A stretch of DNA of 64,000 nt from CAMDTE01 sp964504345 (GCA_964504345.1 CAZDDX010000006.1:26863-90862), one strand, 5' to 3'. Shown: positions 8,398-16,521, numbered from the stretch's first letter. Notes: generated by a model not told the origin, from the sequence alone. Made by a program: numbers and translations.

Positions 8398-9036
8398 TTA
8401 CTTGGCGCGGTTGGCCTTCACCTCAAAAGACAAGGTAATTTCGTCGTTGATCAACTGGTCTTTGGCCAAGCCAACAATACCGGTAGAGCCAAAAGAAACG
8501 CCCCACTTCTTGCGGTCAATCTTGAATTCAGGAGCGCTCAAGGTTACGGTAGAATCTGCTACCACTACAGTTGCAGGAAAGGATACGGCAACGGCGCTGT
8601 CCTTGATGGTCAGGTTGCCAAACAAGGTACCTGCTTCGTACTTGGTTACGTCGAAGGAAGCGGTTGCGTAGGTAGCTGCGTCAAAGAAATCGGCGCCCTT
8701 CAGGTGGCCCACCAACTTGTCTTTGTACTCCTGCTCCATGGCCGCGTCGGTGCACACAATGGAGTTCATGTTGAACACAAACGAACCCGATGCCAATTGA
8801 TCGGCAGTGTCCAAGGTCAACGTACCAGAAACCAAACGCACGGTACCGGCGTGGCCGTAGTCTTTTACAAAAGGCTTGTTGCCTTTCCAATTGAGAACGG
8901 ATGCGGTGGTGTCTACGGTGTAGGTAGCGTCTGCGGCGGCAGCAACATCGCCGGCAGCGTCTGCGCTGTTGTTGGAGCAAGAGGTTCCCAGGATACCTGC
9001 GCTGGCGAGTGCCAAGAGGGCAAATTTGTAGTTCAT
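8398..9036 (-). CDS. YceI-family lipoprotein
   Basis: A 212-residue protein with a lipoprotein signal peptide (lipobox LGTSCS) and an Ala/Asp-rich linker. The YceI lipocalin-like barrel spans ~40-205, with YTVDTTASVLNWKG, GTVRLVSGTLTL, LKGADFFDA and the late LINDEITLSFEV. YceI proteins bind polyprenyl chains or quinone-like lipids in the periplasm. This one is monocistronic. Its promoter (TACCTTTG) carries an inverted repeat in the spacer, so it may be regulated. A second YceI protein is encoded near 29.6 kb. Confidence 0.9.
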   Translation of the reverse strand: MNYKFALLALASAGILGTSCSNNSADAAGDVAAAADATYTVDTTASVLNWKGNKPFVKDYGHAGTVRLVSGTLTLDTADQLASGSFVFNMNSIVCTDAAMEQEYKDKLVGHLKGADFFDAATYATASFDVTKYEAGTLFGNLTIKDSAVAVSFPATVVVADSTVTLSAPEFKIDRKKWGVSFGSTGIVGLAKDQLINDEITLSFEVKANRAK

Positions 9037-9063
9037 AAAGGTTTGTTTTAGTTGTTACAACAG

Positions 9064-9071
9064 CAAAGGTA
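9064..9071 (-). promoter_or_regulatory. -7 box for the YceI lipoprotein gene
   Basis: TACCTTTG on the minus strand, 27 nt before the ATG, with a TTG 16 nt further upstream that fits the -33 element. Confidence 0.6.
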
Positions 9072-9077
9072 CGTCGA

Positions 9078-9101
9078 ATGTTTTATTCAATGTTAAAACA
9101 T
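9078..9101. promoter_or_regulatory. Inverted repeat in the YceI promoter, candidate operator
   Basis: ATGTTTTA at 9078-9085 and TAAAACAT at 9094-9101 are exact complements separated by 8 nt. The repeat covers the -33 TTG and spacer of the YceI promoter, a classic repressor position. The next stretch up to 9185 is very AT-rich and contains no gene. Confidence 0.45.
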
Positions 9102-9185
9102 CAATAAATGAATTGAAAATATTTTTGATACTAATTTGATATTATTACAATTATATTTTGATATTTGTGACTCTTCTTAAAGTAC

Positions 9186-9773
9186 ATGCCCTTCGTCCCT
9201 TCCACCTCCCAAGTCCAAACCATTGGTGAAACCTACCGCATGCCCGCATGGATCTTGTGGTTGATGGGGATTTCCTACACCACGGTTACGCTGTTGGTGC
9301 TTGGCTTGGAATACAAAAACGTTTGGGCCTGGCTCCTCGGCGCGCCCAACCAAGACGGCGCCACTGCCTTCTTTGTTTGGTTGGGCATCACGGCGCTGGA
9401 AGGCTTTCTGGTGCAGTTTCTCTTGCGCGCGCCTTTTACGTGGTCTGTGGGACCGGAGGGCATCCGGCTCCGGTTCGGGATTTGGCGCAACCGACGCTTT
9501 GCGTGGAGCGATCTCAAACGCGTGGAAGTCGTTTACGTCGAGCCCTGGGATGCCGGCGGATACGGCGTCAAACTTGGTCCACACGGTTGGACCTACGCCT
9601 TTTTTGAAGGGCCCGGAGTGCGCTTGGATTGGGCAACATCGGATAAAAAGTCCATTTGTTTTGCTTTTCAAGATTCGGAAAAAGGCCGCAACGCACTGGA
9701 TCTGGCTTCCCAATACACGGAAGTGACCAATCCCAAGAATTTGTTGAATGCCTGGACCCCTCCTGCCGCATGA
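9186..9773 (+). CDS. Two-TM membrane protein with PH-like C-terminal domain
   Basis: A 195-residue protein I do not recognise by name. Two hydrophobic segments (~22-42 and ~58-82) form a hairpin. A mostly beta soluble domain follows at ~85-170, with FTWSVGPEGIRLRFG, RRFAWSDLKRVEVVYVEP and DKKSICFAFQD, the look of a bacterial PH domain. The invariant-looking Trp/Arg pattern after GIRLRFG supports that reading. Its stop overlaps the start of a ribbon-helix-helix gene by 4 nt, so the two are co-translated. Role unknown; expression could be linked to the divergent YceI gene. Confidence 0.6.
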   Translation: MPFVPSTSQVQTIGETYRMPAWILWLMGISYTTVTLLVLGLEYKNVWAWLLGAPNQDGATAFFVWLGITALEGFLVQFLLRAPFTWSVGPEGIRLRFGIWRNRRFAWSDLKRVEVVYVEPWDAGGYGVKLGPHGWTYAFFEGPGVRLDWATSDKKSICFAFQDSEKGRNALDLASQYTEVTNPKNLLNAWTPPAA

Positions 9774-10039
9774 GTGCGCCCGCCAAGAAATCCTTTGTGG
9801 TACGGCTGGACCCCTCCACCCTGGAAGCTTATGCTTCCTGGGCCTCCGACGAGTTCCGGAGCGTCAACGGCCAAATGGAGTACGTACTAACTCAGGCATT
9901 GCGCCAAAGTAGATCCAACGCATCCGCACCGAGCGGCTTGCTTCCCACTAAACCCTCAAAACCCTCCAAAAATGGTCCTGAAAAGAACCCTTTGGGCGTT
10001 TCTGACGCTGCTCTTCCTGACGGCGTTGGCCCTATTTAA
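9770..10039 (+). CDS. Arc-type ribbon-helix-helix DNA-binding protein
   Basis: An 89-residue protein. Residues ~7-48 fit the Arc/Mnt fold: beta strand KSFVVRLDP, helix 1 TLEAYASWASDEFRS, turn VNG and helix 2 QMEYVLTQALRQ. The last ~40 residues are Ser/Pro/Lys-rich and probably disordered. Such small proteins, common in flavobacteria, bind short inverted repeats as dimers. The start overlaps the PH-like gene by 4 nt, and a 24-bp inverted repeat lies in the YceI promoter ~700 bp away, making autoregulation or YceI control conceivable (inference). Confidence 0.65.
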   Translation: MSAPAKKSFVVRLDPSTLEAYASWASDEFRSVNGQMEYVLTQALRQSRSNASAPSGLLPTKPSKPSKNGPEKNPLGVSDAALPDGVGPI

Positions 10040-10052
10040 TGTGCATTTGTAA
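9972..10052 (+). CDS. Possible 26-residue membrane microprotein
   Basis: A short frame from ATG to TAA encoding Met-Val-Leu-Lys-Arg followed by about 17 hydrophobic residues (LWAFLTLLFLTALALF) and a short NVHL tail. This is a plausible single transmembrane helix with a positive inside end. It overlaps the disordered tail of the ribbon-helix-helix gene in another frame and crosses the stop of the convergent ABC exporter. There is no clear ribosome-binding site. It may be a chance frame. Confidence 0.2.
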   Translation: MVLKRTLWAFLTLLFLTALALFNVHL

Positions 10053-11790
10053 AACTGGCGCGAACCAATTCCGCGTACCGGCCGTTTAGGGCTTGGAGTT
10101 CTGCATGCGTACCGCATTCGGCCAGGCCGCCGTCGGCAATTACTGCGATGCGGTCTGCGTGCGAAATGGTGGCCAATCGGTGGGCCACCACGATCGAAGT
10201 GCGTCCGCGCGTGAGGGCCACGGTGGCGGACTGCACCCAGCGCTCCGTCTCGGAGTCTATGTTGCTGGTAGCCTCGTCCAGCACCAACACCGGCGGGTTC
10301 AATAGAAATGCCCGCAGGAAGGACAGCAATTGGCGCTGACCGGTACTCAAGGTGTTGCCGCGCTCCTGTACTTGAAAGTCCAGCCCACCCGGTAATTTCT
10401 GCAGGAAGTCCGCCAGTCCCATGGAGGTTGCGGCCTTCCAAATAACGTCGTCGAGCAGGGGCTCAAACAACGTAACGTTGTCCCGTACGGTGCCGGAAAA
10501 CAGGAAAACATCCTGCATGACCAAGGCCGCCTGGGAACGAAGCGATGCCTTGTCCCAATCTCGCAACGGAATTCCGTCCACCCGAATTTCTCCTTCCTGC
10601 GGCTCGTAGTGACCCAAAAGCAGCCCAATGAGGGTGCTTTTTCCTGCGCCAGTGGGACCTACCACAGCAAGTGTTTCCCCTGGCAAAATGGTTAAGTTAA
10701 AACCACGCAGCACGGGTTCGTCCGGACGGTATCCGAAGGTAATGTTGCGGAACTCTATGCCCCCGCGAAGCGGCGCGGCGTGCGTGCCGTTGGGCTCCAA
10801 TTCCTCCTTTTGGTCAATCAGTTTCAGGACCCGGTCCGACGCCACCATGCCCATTTGCAAGGTGTTGAAGCGGTCCGCCAATTGACGCAGTGGGCGGTAG
10901 AGCATGTTGATGAACAAGATCATGGCGGTCAAATCTCCTACGGTAACCCCATCGCCGGCGGCCGCACGGTAACCTCCATACCAAACGGCCAAGCCAATGC
11001 TCACGGCACTCAGCAGTTCGATGATGGGCAAAAAAAGGCTAAACGACCAAATGCTTCGAATGTTGGCGTCTCGGTGTTTGGCGTTGATGGCCTCAAAACG
11101 GGCGGCCTCTGCCTTTTCGCGCCCAAAAAGGTGCACCAGAGCCATTCCCGTGATGCGCTCTTGCACAAACGCGTTCAGGGCAGCTACTTGGTTCCGGACG
11201 TCCGTGAAGCTGGCCTGGATGGATTTTTGGAACCAACGAGTGGCCACAAAAAGGATGGGGATGACGCTCAGTGAAATCAGGACCAAGGTGGGGTCAAACG
11301 TGAGAAACAAGGCCAACAGCAGGACGGCAATTTTGAAAAAATCACCAAAAATCACCAACAATCCCTCCGCAAAAATGTCCGCAATCGTTTCGGCGTCGGA
11401 CACGGTACGGGTGACCAAGGTGCCTACGGGAGTGCGGTCGAAATAACTCATTTTGAAGCGGAGTAGGCGGTCAAAAAGTTGCACCCGCAGGTCGCGAATG
11501 ACCCACTGACCCAAGCGATTGGTCATGCGGTAAAACGACCACTGCAGAAGTCCTTCCACCAGGAGTAGGCCGAATAAAACCAAGAGAATTCGGTGCACAT
11601 CACCGGCGGATTCAGCGGCTACGGCGGTGTCTACGGCGTCGCGAATCAATAGAGGGCGCGCGGTGGACAGAAGTCCCAGAACCACGGTTAAGGCTCCTGC
11701 GAGCGCAAACGTCTTCCAGTAAGGTTTTGCGTACCGCAAAATACCGCGAAGAATTTGGGCGTCGAAGGCCTTACCGCTCACTGGAGCCAT
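10036..11790 (-). CDS. ABC transporter, fused permease and ATPase (MsbA/LmrA-type exporter)
   Basis: A 584-residue half-transporter. Residues ~20-320 hold six membrane helices of a type I exporter. The nucleotide-binding domain at ~345-580 has Walker A GPTGAGKST, signature LSTGQRQLLS, Walker B VLVLDEATS and the switch His in VAHRLATIS. A homodimer would export lipid, drug or peptide; the substrate cannot be told. The start overlaps truA by 20 nt, so it is probably co-translated with it. Its 3' end meets the ribbon-helix-helix gene. Confidence 0.9.
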   Translation of the reverse strand: MAPVSGKAFDAQILRGILRYAKPYWKTFALAGALTVVLGLLSTARPLLIRDAVDTAVAAESAGDVHRILLVLFGLLLVEGLLQWSFYRMTNRLGQWVIRDLRVQLFDRLLRFKMSYFDRTPVGTLVTRTVSDAETIADIFAEGLLVIFGDFFKIAVLLLALFLTFDPTLVLISLSVIPILFVATRWFQKSIQASFTDVRNQVAALNAFVQERITGMALVHLFGREKAEAARFEAINAKHRDANIRSIWSFSLFLPIIELLSAVSIGLAVWYGGYRAAAGDGVTVGDLTAMILFINMLYRPLRQLADRFNTLQMGMVASDRVLKLIDQKEELEPNGTHAAPLRGGIEFRNITFGYRPDEPVLRGFNLTILPGETLAVVGPTGAGKSTLIGLLLGHYEPQEGEIRVDGIPLRDWDKASLRSQAALVMQDVFLFSGTVRDNVTLFEPLLDDVIWKAATSMGLADFLQKLPGGLDFQVQERGNTLSTGQRQLLSFLRAFLLNPPVLVLDEATSNIDSETERWVQSATVALTRGRTSIVVAHRLATISHADRIAVIADGGLAECGTHAELQALNGRYAELVRASFTNAH

Positions 11791-12544
11791 TGCTGTAACA
11801 CGTTGTGGGGTATTCCGCCCCGTTAAAAAAAAGTCCGTGAGCCGGGGCGCTGACGCCTGCGTCGCTGCGACTCCCCCCCTGCAGCAAATCCGAAAATTCC
11901 GAACGGGTGGAGCGCCCCAAGGCCAATTCCACTTGCGTGCCTACCAAGGCGCGCACCATGTTGCGCAAAAAACGATTGGCCCGTATACGGAAGTGCCATT
12001 CCTCGTCCTGAAATTCCCAGTAGGCCTCGTGGACCGTGCACAGGGGCGTGGTGTGGTCTGCATCGGCTTTTGCAAAGGCAGAAAAATCGTGTTCGCCCAC
12101 GAGTTGTTCCGCAGCCCAGCGGAGGTTGTCTTCGTTTAAGGACCGATCCACCAACCAAGCAACGTCCCGGTTAAACGGGCTTTTGGTGCGCGCCAATCGG
12201 TACCAGTAGGCCCGCCCCGTACAGGAAAACCGCGCGTGGGCATTGGGCTCCACCGGTTGCAGGGCATGCACCATGACGGAGGGCGGAAGCATGCGGTTGA
12301 GCTTAAACAAGGCTTGCTCCAGGTCTTCTGGCGCATTGGGTACATCCACATGGGCCACATAGTTCCGTCCGTGCACGCCGGCATCGGTGCGTCCGGCTCC
12401 AACCACCCCACCGGAAGCACCCAAAATACGGTAAAAGGCTTCGTTCAAAACCCCCTGTACGGTGTTCTGGCCGGGCTGAACTTGCCAACCGGCGAAGTCT
12501 GCCCCGTGGTAGGAGAGCGTTGCGAAGTACCTTTGAAAACTCAT
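11771..12544 (-). CDS. truA: tRNA pseudouridine(38-40) synthase
   Basis: A 257-residue TruA, which makes pseudouridine at positions 38-40 of the tRNA anticodon arm. The catalytic aspartate is in GAGRTDAGVHG. Other marks are YHGADFAGWQVQP near the start and RANRFLRNMVRALVGT. The frame runs further upstream, but only the ATG before SFQRYFATLSY gives the family start. That ATG overlaps the ATG of the divergent phosphoesterase on the other strand. A TACTTTTG box lies 8 nt upstream, inside the other gene's first codons. Confidence 0.95.
   Translation of the reverse strand: MSFQRYFATLSYHGADFAGWQVQPGQNTVQGVLNEAFYRILGASGGVVGAGRTDAGVHGRNYVAHVDVPNAPEDLEQALFKLNRMLPPSVMVHALQPVEPNAHARFSCTGRAYWYRLARTKSPFNRDVAWLVDRSLNEDNLRWAAEQLVGEHDFSAFAKADADHTTPLCTVHEAYWEFQDEEWHFRIRANRFLRNMVRALVGTQVELALGRSTRSEFSDLLQGGSRSDAGVSAPAHGLFFNGAEYPTTCYSNGSSER
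12528..12535 (+). promoter_or_regulatory. -7 box for the phosphoesterase gene, inside truA
   Basis: TACCTTTG, 7 nt before the plus-strand ATG and within the first codons of truA on the other strand. Confidence 0.55.
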
Positions 12545-13121
12545 GGAGCTTACAAAAGTACGACACCTGCGGGTGGCCCTGATCTCGGACACGCACGGAA
12601 CTTGGGACGAACCCTTGAAACGAGCTGTTTCTGAGGCCGACGAGTTGTGGCACGCCGGCGATTTGGGGCCCATTACCGAACATTTGCGGGCGTGGGAAGC
12701 CGAAGTGCCGGGCCGACGTTTGCGGGTGGTGACGGGCAACATTGACGGTGTACCGCTGACGCTGGAGTTTCCAAAAGAATTGGATTTTACTGCGGAAGGT
12801 GTGCGGGTTTGGATGATCCACATTGGCGGATATCCCGGTCGATACGCCCCATCGGTTCGCGCGGGCTGGCCCGCCAAAGTCGCATCCGGCCCTGTGGATT
12901 TATTCGTTTGCGGCCACTCGCATGTGCTTCGCGTACTGCGGGACAGCCAATACGGTGCGCTGTGCCTCAATCCCGGGGCCTGCGGCACCCACGGTTTTCA
13001 CTCCATTCGAACCCTACTTCGGTTCTCCTTATTTGAGGGAAAAGTTGTGGACCTGGAGGCGGTTGAATTGGGTCCGCGCGGCAAACTACCACCAGACCAC
13101 AATCTGCCGGACCCCTACTGA
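12543..13121 (+). CDS. YfcE/MJ0936-type metallophosphoesterase
   Basis: A 192-residue calcineurin-like phosphoesterase. The metal ligands are all present: SDTHG near the start, HAGDLG, GNIDG and GHSHV, plus LNPGACG. Family members hydrolyse phosphodiesters with two metal ions; the natural substrate is usually unknown. Gene order truA-phosphoesterase-DUF4293-rho is conserved in flavobacteria. The start codon overlaps the divergent truA start, so each gene's promoter must lie inside the other. Confidence 0.9.
   Translation: MELTKVRHLRVALISDTHGTWDEPLKRAVSEADELWHAGDLGPITEHLRAWEAEVPGRRLRVVTGNIDGVPLTLEFPKELDFTAEGVRVWMIHIGGYPGRYAPSVRAGWPAKVASGPVDLFVCGHSHVLRVLRDSQYGALCLNPGACGTHGFHSIRTLLRFSLFEGKVVDLEAVELGPRGKLPPDHNLPDPY
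12553..12560 (-). promoter_or_regulatory. -7 box for truA, inside the phosphoesterase gene
   Basis: TACTTTTG on the minus strand, 8 nt before the truA ATG and within codons 4-6 of the phosphoesterase. Confidence 0.5.
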
Positions 13122-13150
13122 AATCGGTACGTCTTAAAAGAAACCCGGAA

Positions 13151-13519
13151 TTAGCGGATTCGGTCAGAAGACTTGATCAGTTCTTCGTCGCGTTGGATGG
13201 CGCGGTTGGCCAGTGACGCAAAAACCACGGCGCACAAAGGAGCCAGGGTCACCCAAACCGACTGATCCAACACACTGGAGTCACCGGCTTTTAACACCGG
13301 ATACAAGTAAACGGCCTCCAGAGCAAAAGCCACCAGCATGGCCAGCCGGTTGACCACAAACTGCCGCTTTCGGTTTTTGTAGTAGGTACAATTGGCCAGA
13401 AAAAGCCCCACGCCCAAACCGCCCAAAACGGTTTCTAGGACGCTGGGATTCCCCATTCCGACGGAAAAAAGCATCAAGGCCCCCAGGACCATGTGCACGG
13501 TTTGAATGCGCTGCCACAT
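13151..13519 (-). CDS. DUF4293 membrane protein
   Basis: A 122-residue protein with four hydrophobic segments (~7-25, 32-48, 58-78, 88-105) and a charged C-terminus (QRDEELIKSSDRIR). The family begins M-x-QRIQT, so I start at MWQRIQTVHM although the frame opens five codons earlier. DUF4293 is confined to Bacteroidota, has no known function, and sits beside rho, as here. It is convergent with the phosphoesterase and divergent from rho. Confidence 0.8.
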   Translation of the reverse strand: MWQRIQTVHMVLGALMLFSVGMGNPSVLETVLGGLGVGLFLANCTYYKNRKRQFVVNRLAMLVAFALEAVYLYPVLKAGDSSVLDQSVWVTLAPLCAVVFASLANRAIQRDEELIKSSDRIR

Positions 13520-13560
13520 GGTGCAAAGCTGCAAAAAAAATCAATCAATCAGCGGTCGTA

Positions 13561-13645
13561 TTGAGATTTGTTGTACTATTGCGGCGCAAATCCGCCTTAG
13601 TGCGGTGGGCCTGAGGCCCTTGACTTTCTCTCCTTATTCCTATTT
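13561..13645 (+). promoter_or_regulatory. rho leader with two hairpins and a pyrimidine-rich stretch
   Basis: GCGG/CCGC and GGGCC-TGA-GGCCC (13607-13619) can fold. After them, 26 nt up to the ATG are almost only C, T and A (TTGACTTTCTCTCC and on). Such unstructured pyrimidine-rich RNA suits Rho loading and autoregulation. The -7 box is unclear; TACTATTG at 13574-13581 is the best candidate. Confidence 0.35.
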
Positions 13646-15457
13646 ATGCTTCCGGATCTGCAAGGCATGAAATTGCCGGAGCTCAAGCAGCTCGGCGAAA
13701 ATTTGGGTATTCCCAAAGCCAAATATTTAAGCAAGCCCCAACTCATTGAAGCCATTGGCGGATTGGGGGCGGCGTCCTCTTCCAACGCATCCAGCAATGC
13801 TGCTTCTGGTGATGCAGTAGCTGCTCCTAATCCTACGAAGGGAAAACGCGGTCGTCCCAGTAAATCAAGCGTTGCAGCGGAATTGCCGCTGGAGGTTTCC
13901 GTTTCATCCGTGCCGACCTATTCGGAAGACGCGTCGATTAATGCGTTACCTAAGGCGGACGATGGTGCCACCGGAGAACGGACCGAACGAGTCATCAGGG
14001 AAGAGCGTTGGGAGCGTCGGGACCGACGTGATCGCCCCGCGCGAACGGAACGCGGAACCGATGAAGGCCCTGCAGAATACAACGGATCGCCCCGTGAGGA
14101 ACGCGCTCCGCGCGAAGACCGCGGACCACGTGAAGATCGCGGCCCGAGAAACGACCGCGCCCCGCGCGAAGACCGCGGACCACGTGAAGAGCGTGGCCCA
14201 CGCGAAGAGCGTGCGCCCCGCGAAGACCGCTGGGAACGTCGGGACCGCAACGATCGCGGACCGCGCGACGATCGCGGACCTCGGGAGGAACGCGCTCCGC
14301 GCGAAGACCGTGCGCCGCGTGAAGAACGCAAACGCTTTGAATTCGAGGCCAACATCCCCACCGAAGGTGTGTTTGAGCAAATGCCCGAAGGATTTGGTTT
14401 TCTGCGCTCGTCGGACTACAACTACCTGAACTCCCCGGACGACGTTTACGTTACGTCGCAGCAAATCAAGCAGTACGGCCTGAAGACGGGCGACACCGTC
14501 CGCGGTGAAGTGCGCGCACCCCGCGAGGGAGACAAGTACTTCCCGCTGATCAAAGTCCTGTTGATCAACGGCCGGGACCCAGACTTCATTCGGGACCGCG
14601 TAGCCTTTGAACACCTTACGCCTTTATTCCCCGAGGAAAAATTCAATTTAACCGGGCGTCGGAGCACCTTGAGCACCCGCGTGATCGACTTATTCTCCCC
14701 CATTGGCAAAGGGCAGCGCGGCTTAATTGTGGCGCAACCGAAAACGGGTAAAACCACTTTGCTCAAGGAAGTGGCGAATGCCATCGCCGCCAACCACCCA
14801 GAAGCCTACATGATCATCCTCTTGGTGGACGAACGGCCGGAAGAAGTGACAGACATGGCCCGCTCGGTCAACGCGGAAGTGGTGGCCTCCACTTTTGACG
14901 AACCTGCGGAACGCCACGTTCGGGTGGCCAACATCGTCTTGGAAAAAGCCAAGCGTTTGGTGGAATGCGGGCACGACGTCATCATTCTTTTGGACTCTAT
15001 AACGCGTTTGGCGCGGGCCTACAACACCGTGGTTCCTGCCTCCGGAAAGGTACTCTCCGGCGGTGTGGACGCGAATGCCTTGCACAAGCCCAAACGCTTT
15101 TTTGGCGCCGCGAGAAATATTGAAAACGGCGGATCGTTGACCATCTTGGCCACCGCCTTGATCGACACCGGCTCCAAAATGGACGAGGTTATTTTTGAAG
15201 AATTCAAGGGAACCGGCAACATGGAAATGCAGTTGGACCGCAAGATTGCCAACCGCCGCATTTGGCCGGCCATTGACCTCATTGCGTCGGGCACCCGGAA
15301 GGAAGACATGCTGTTGTCCAAAGAGGTGCTGAGCCGGATGTACATTCTGCGCCGCCACCTGTCGGACATGACGCCGGTTGAGGCCATGGAATTTTTGCAC
15401 GATCAACTGAGCAAAACCCAAAGCAACGAAGAGTTTTTGGTCTCCATGAATCGTTGA
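13646..15457 (+). CDS. rho: Transcription termination factor Rho with large disordered insert
   Basis: A 603-residue Rho, an RNA-dependent hexameric ATPase that ends transcription; E. coli Rho has 419. Residues 1-40 are the Rho_N helical domain (LPELKQLGENLGIPKAKYLS). Residues ~41-230 are low complexity: Ala/Ser-rich, an AT-hook-like KGKRGRPSK at 65-73, then many RE/RD-R-GPR repeats from ~117 to 230. The RNA-binding OSB fold follows (PEGFGFLRSSDYNYL). The ATPase domain has P-loop QPKTGKTTL near 364-372, ILLVDERPEE and the Q/R-loop region. Long inserts of this kind occur in Bacteroidota Rho proteins. A strong terminator follows. Confidence 0.97.
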   Translation: MLPDLQGMKLPELKQLGENLGIPKAKYLSKPQLIEAIGGLGAASSSNASSNAASGDAVAAPNPTKGKRGRPSKSSVAAELPLEVSVSSVPTYSEDASINALPKADDGATGERTERVIREERWERRDRRDRPARTERGTDEGPAEYNGSPREERAPREDRGPREDRGPRNDRAPREDRGPREERGPREERAPREDRWERRDRNDRGPRDDRGPREERAPREDRAPREERKRFEFEANIPTEGVFEQMPEGFGFLRSSDYNYLNSPDDVYVTSQQIKQYGLKTGDTVRGEVRAPREGDKYFPLIKVLLINGRDPDFIRDRVAFEHLTPLFPEEKFNLTGRRSTLSTRVIDLFSPIGKGQRGLIVAQPKTGKTTLLKEVANAIAANHPEAYMIILLVDERPEEVTDMARSVNAEVVASTFDEPAERHVRVANIVLEKAKRLVECGHDVIILLDSITRLARAYNTVVPASGKVLSGGVDANALHKPKRFFGAARNIENGGSLTILATALIDTGSKMDEVIFEEFKGTGNMEMQLDRKIANRRIWPAIDLIASGTRKEDMLLSKEVLSRMYILRRHLSDMTPVEAMEFLHDQLSKTQSNEEFLVSMNR

Positions 15458-15504
15458 CCCGACGGTTTCAACGAACGGCGCTTTCGGAAGAAATCGCTCA
15501 CATT

Positions 15505-15538
15505 ACGCCGCTTTGCTCCGCAAAGCGGCGTATTTTTT
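15505..15538 (+). terminator. Rho-independent terminator after rho
   Basis: A perfect 12-bp stem (ACGCCGCTTTGC / GCAAAGCGGCGT) with a 3-nt loop TCC, followed by ATTTTTT. The T-run is only on the rho side; rnz converges from the other side. Confidence 0.9.
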
Positions 15539-15549
15539 GGGCCCCAAAA

Positions 15550-16473
15550 CTACTTTTTCCGCATCCAGCGGTACGTCTTCCCCTCTTCCGCCAAAAGCGT
15601 TTGCCCAAAGACGGGCAATGCTTCCTGGAGCAGTACCCCGCGGTCCCGGTAGCGAATGGAGAAATGCCCCAGCAAGAGTTGCCCTACTCCTGCTTCAGCG
15701 GCAATTTTTGCCGCATCCGCGGCCGTTGAATGCAGGGTTTTTTGGGCCAAAACTCGATGCTCTTCCGCAAACGTGCTTTCGTGGTACAAGGCGTCAACCC
15801 CTTGGATCCATGCGGGCAATTCCGGCAAGTACGCAGTATCGCTGGCGTAGGCATAAGACAGCGGACGTACCGGTTCCCGCGTCAATTCCGCATTGGGCAC
15901 CACCACACCCTCCTCGTTCGTCCAATCACGTCCCAACTGCAAGGTTCGGTAATCGCACGTCGGCACGTTCCAAGCGGCGAGGGCGTCGGACCGCAAACCG
16001 CGCAAGCCCACCTGAGCCTCAATTTTGAACCCCGTGGTGGGCAGCGAGTGGCGGAGTGGGAAGGTGAAGATGGAGAGCTGCTCGTCCGAAAAAACCCGTC
16101 GTAAAGGCTCTGAATCCGTAGACACAAAGTGCAGTGGATAGCAGGTCCACGTGCCGCTGGTTTTGAGTGTGGCACGCACCCACTCCTCCAGTGCGGGCGG
16201 GCCTACCAATACCAAGGGTTCTCTCCGGCCCAGCAAGTGGAAGGTGCTCAACAAACCCGGCAGGCCAAACACGTGATCGCCGTGCATGTGGCTGATGCAC
16301 ACCACCTGAATGCGCGTGAATTTGATCTTGTTCCGGCGCAGCTGCACTTGGGTTCCCTCCCCGCAATCGATCAACACCAATCGACCGTTGACCTCCACCA
16401 CTTGGGCAGACGGATTGACGGTAGCCGCCGGTGTGGCCGCACCGCAGCCCAGGATGGTAACGGATAGTGACAT
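15550..16473 (-). CDS. rnz: Ribonuclease Z
   Basis: A 307-residue tRNase Z, which removes the tRNA 3' trailer. Visible metallo-beta-lactamase motifs: ILGCGAATP start, LIDCGEGTQVQL, the zinc motif SHMHGDHVFGLPGL, SDTAYLPEL, HESTF and the late LLLGHFSIRY. The frame extends upstream, but that part reads antisense through the pyrR promoter; the ATG before SLSVTILGCG is the family start. It is divergent from pyrR and convergent with rho. Confidence 0.95.
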   Translation of the reverse strand: MSLSVTILGCGAATPAATVNPSAQVVEVNGRLVLIDCGEGTQVQLRRNKIKFTRIQVVCISHMHGDHVFGLPGLLSTFHLLGRREPLVLVGPPALEEWVRATLKTSGTWTCYPLHFVSTDSEPLRRVFSDEQLSIFTFPLRHSLPTTGFKIEAQVGLRGLRSDALAAWNVPTCDYRTLQLGRDWTNEEGVVVPNAELTREPVRPLSYAYASDTAYLPELPAWIQGVDALYHESTFAEEHRVLAQKTLHSTAADAAKIAAEAGVGQLLLGHFSIRYRDRGVLLQEALPVFGQTLLAEEGKTYRWMRKK

Positions 16474-16513
16474 GCGGTAAAGGTCGGAATTCGGCAGAGT
16501 CCCCGCAAAGCCG

Positions 16514-16521
16514 TATCTTTG
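16514..16521 (+). promoter_or_regulatory. -7 box for pyrR-pyrB
   Basis: TATCTTTG, 9 nt before the pyrR ATG; leaves almost no 5' leader. Confidence 0.6.

Noticed and set aside
13918..14614. Long minus-strand frames with SRGARSSRG-type repeats
   Set aside because: They are the antisense reading of the RE/RD repeats of Rho; codon bias of the plus strand keeps them open.
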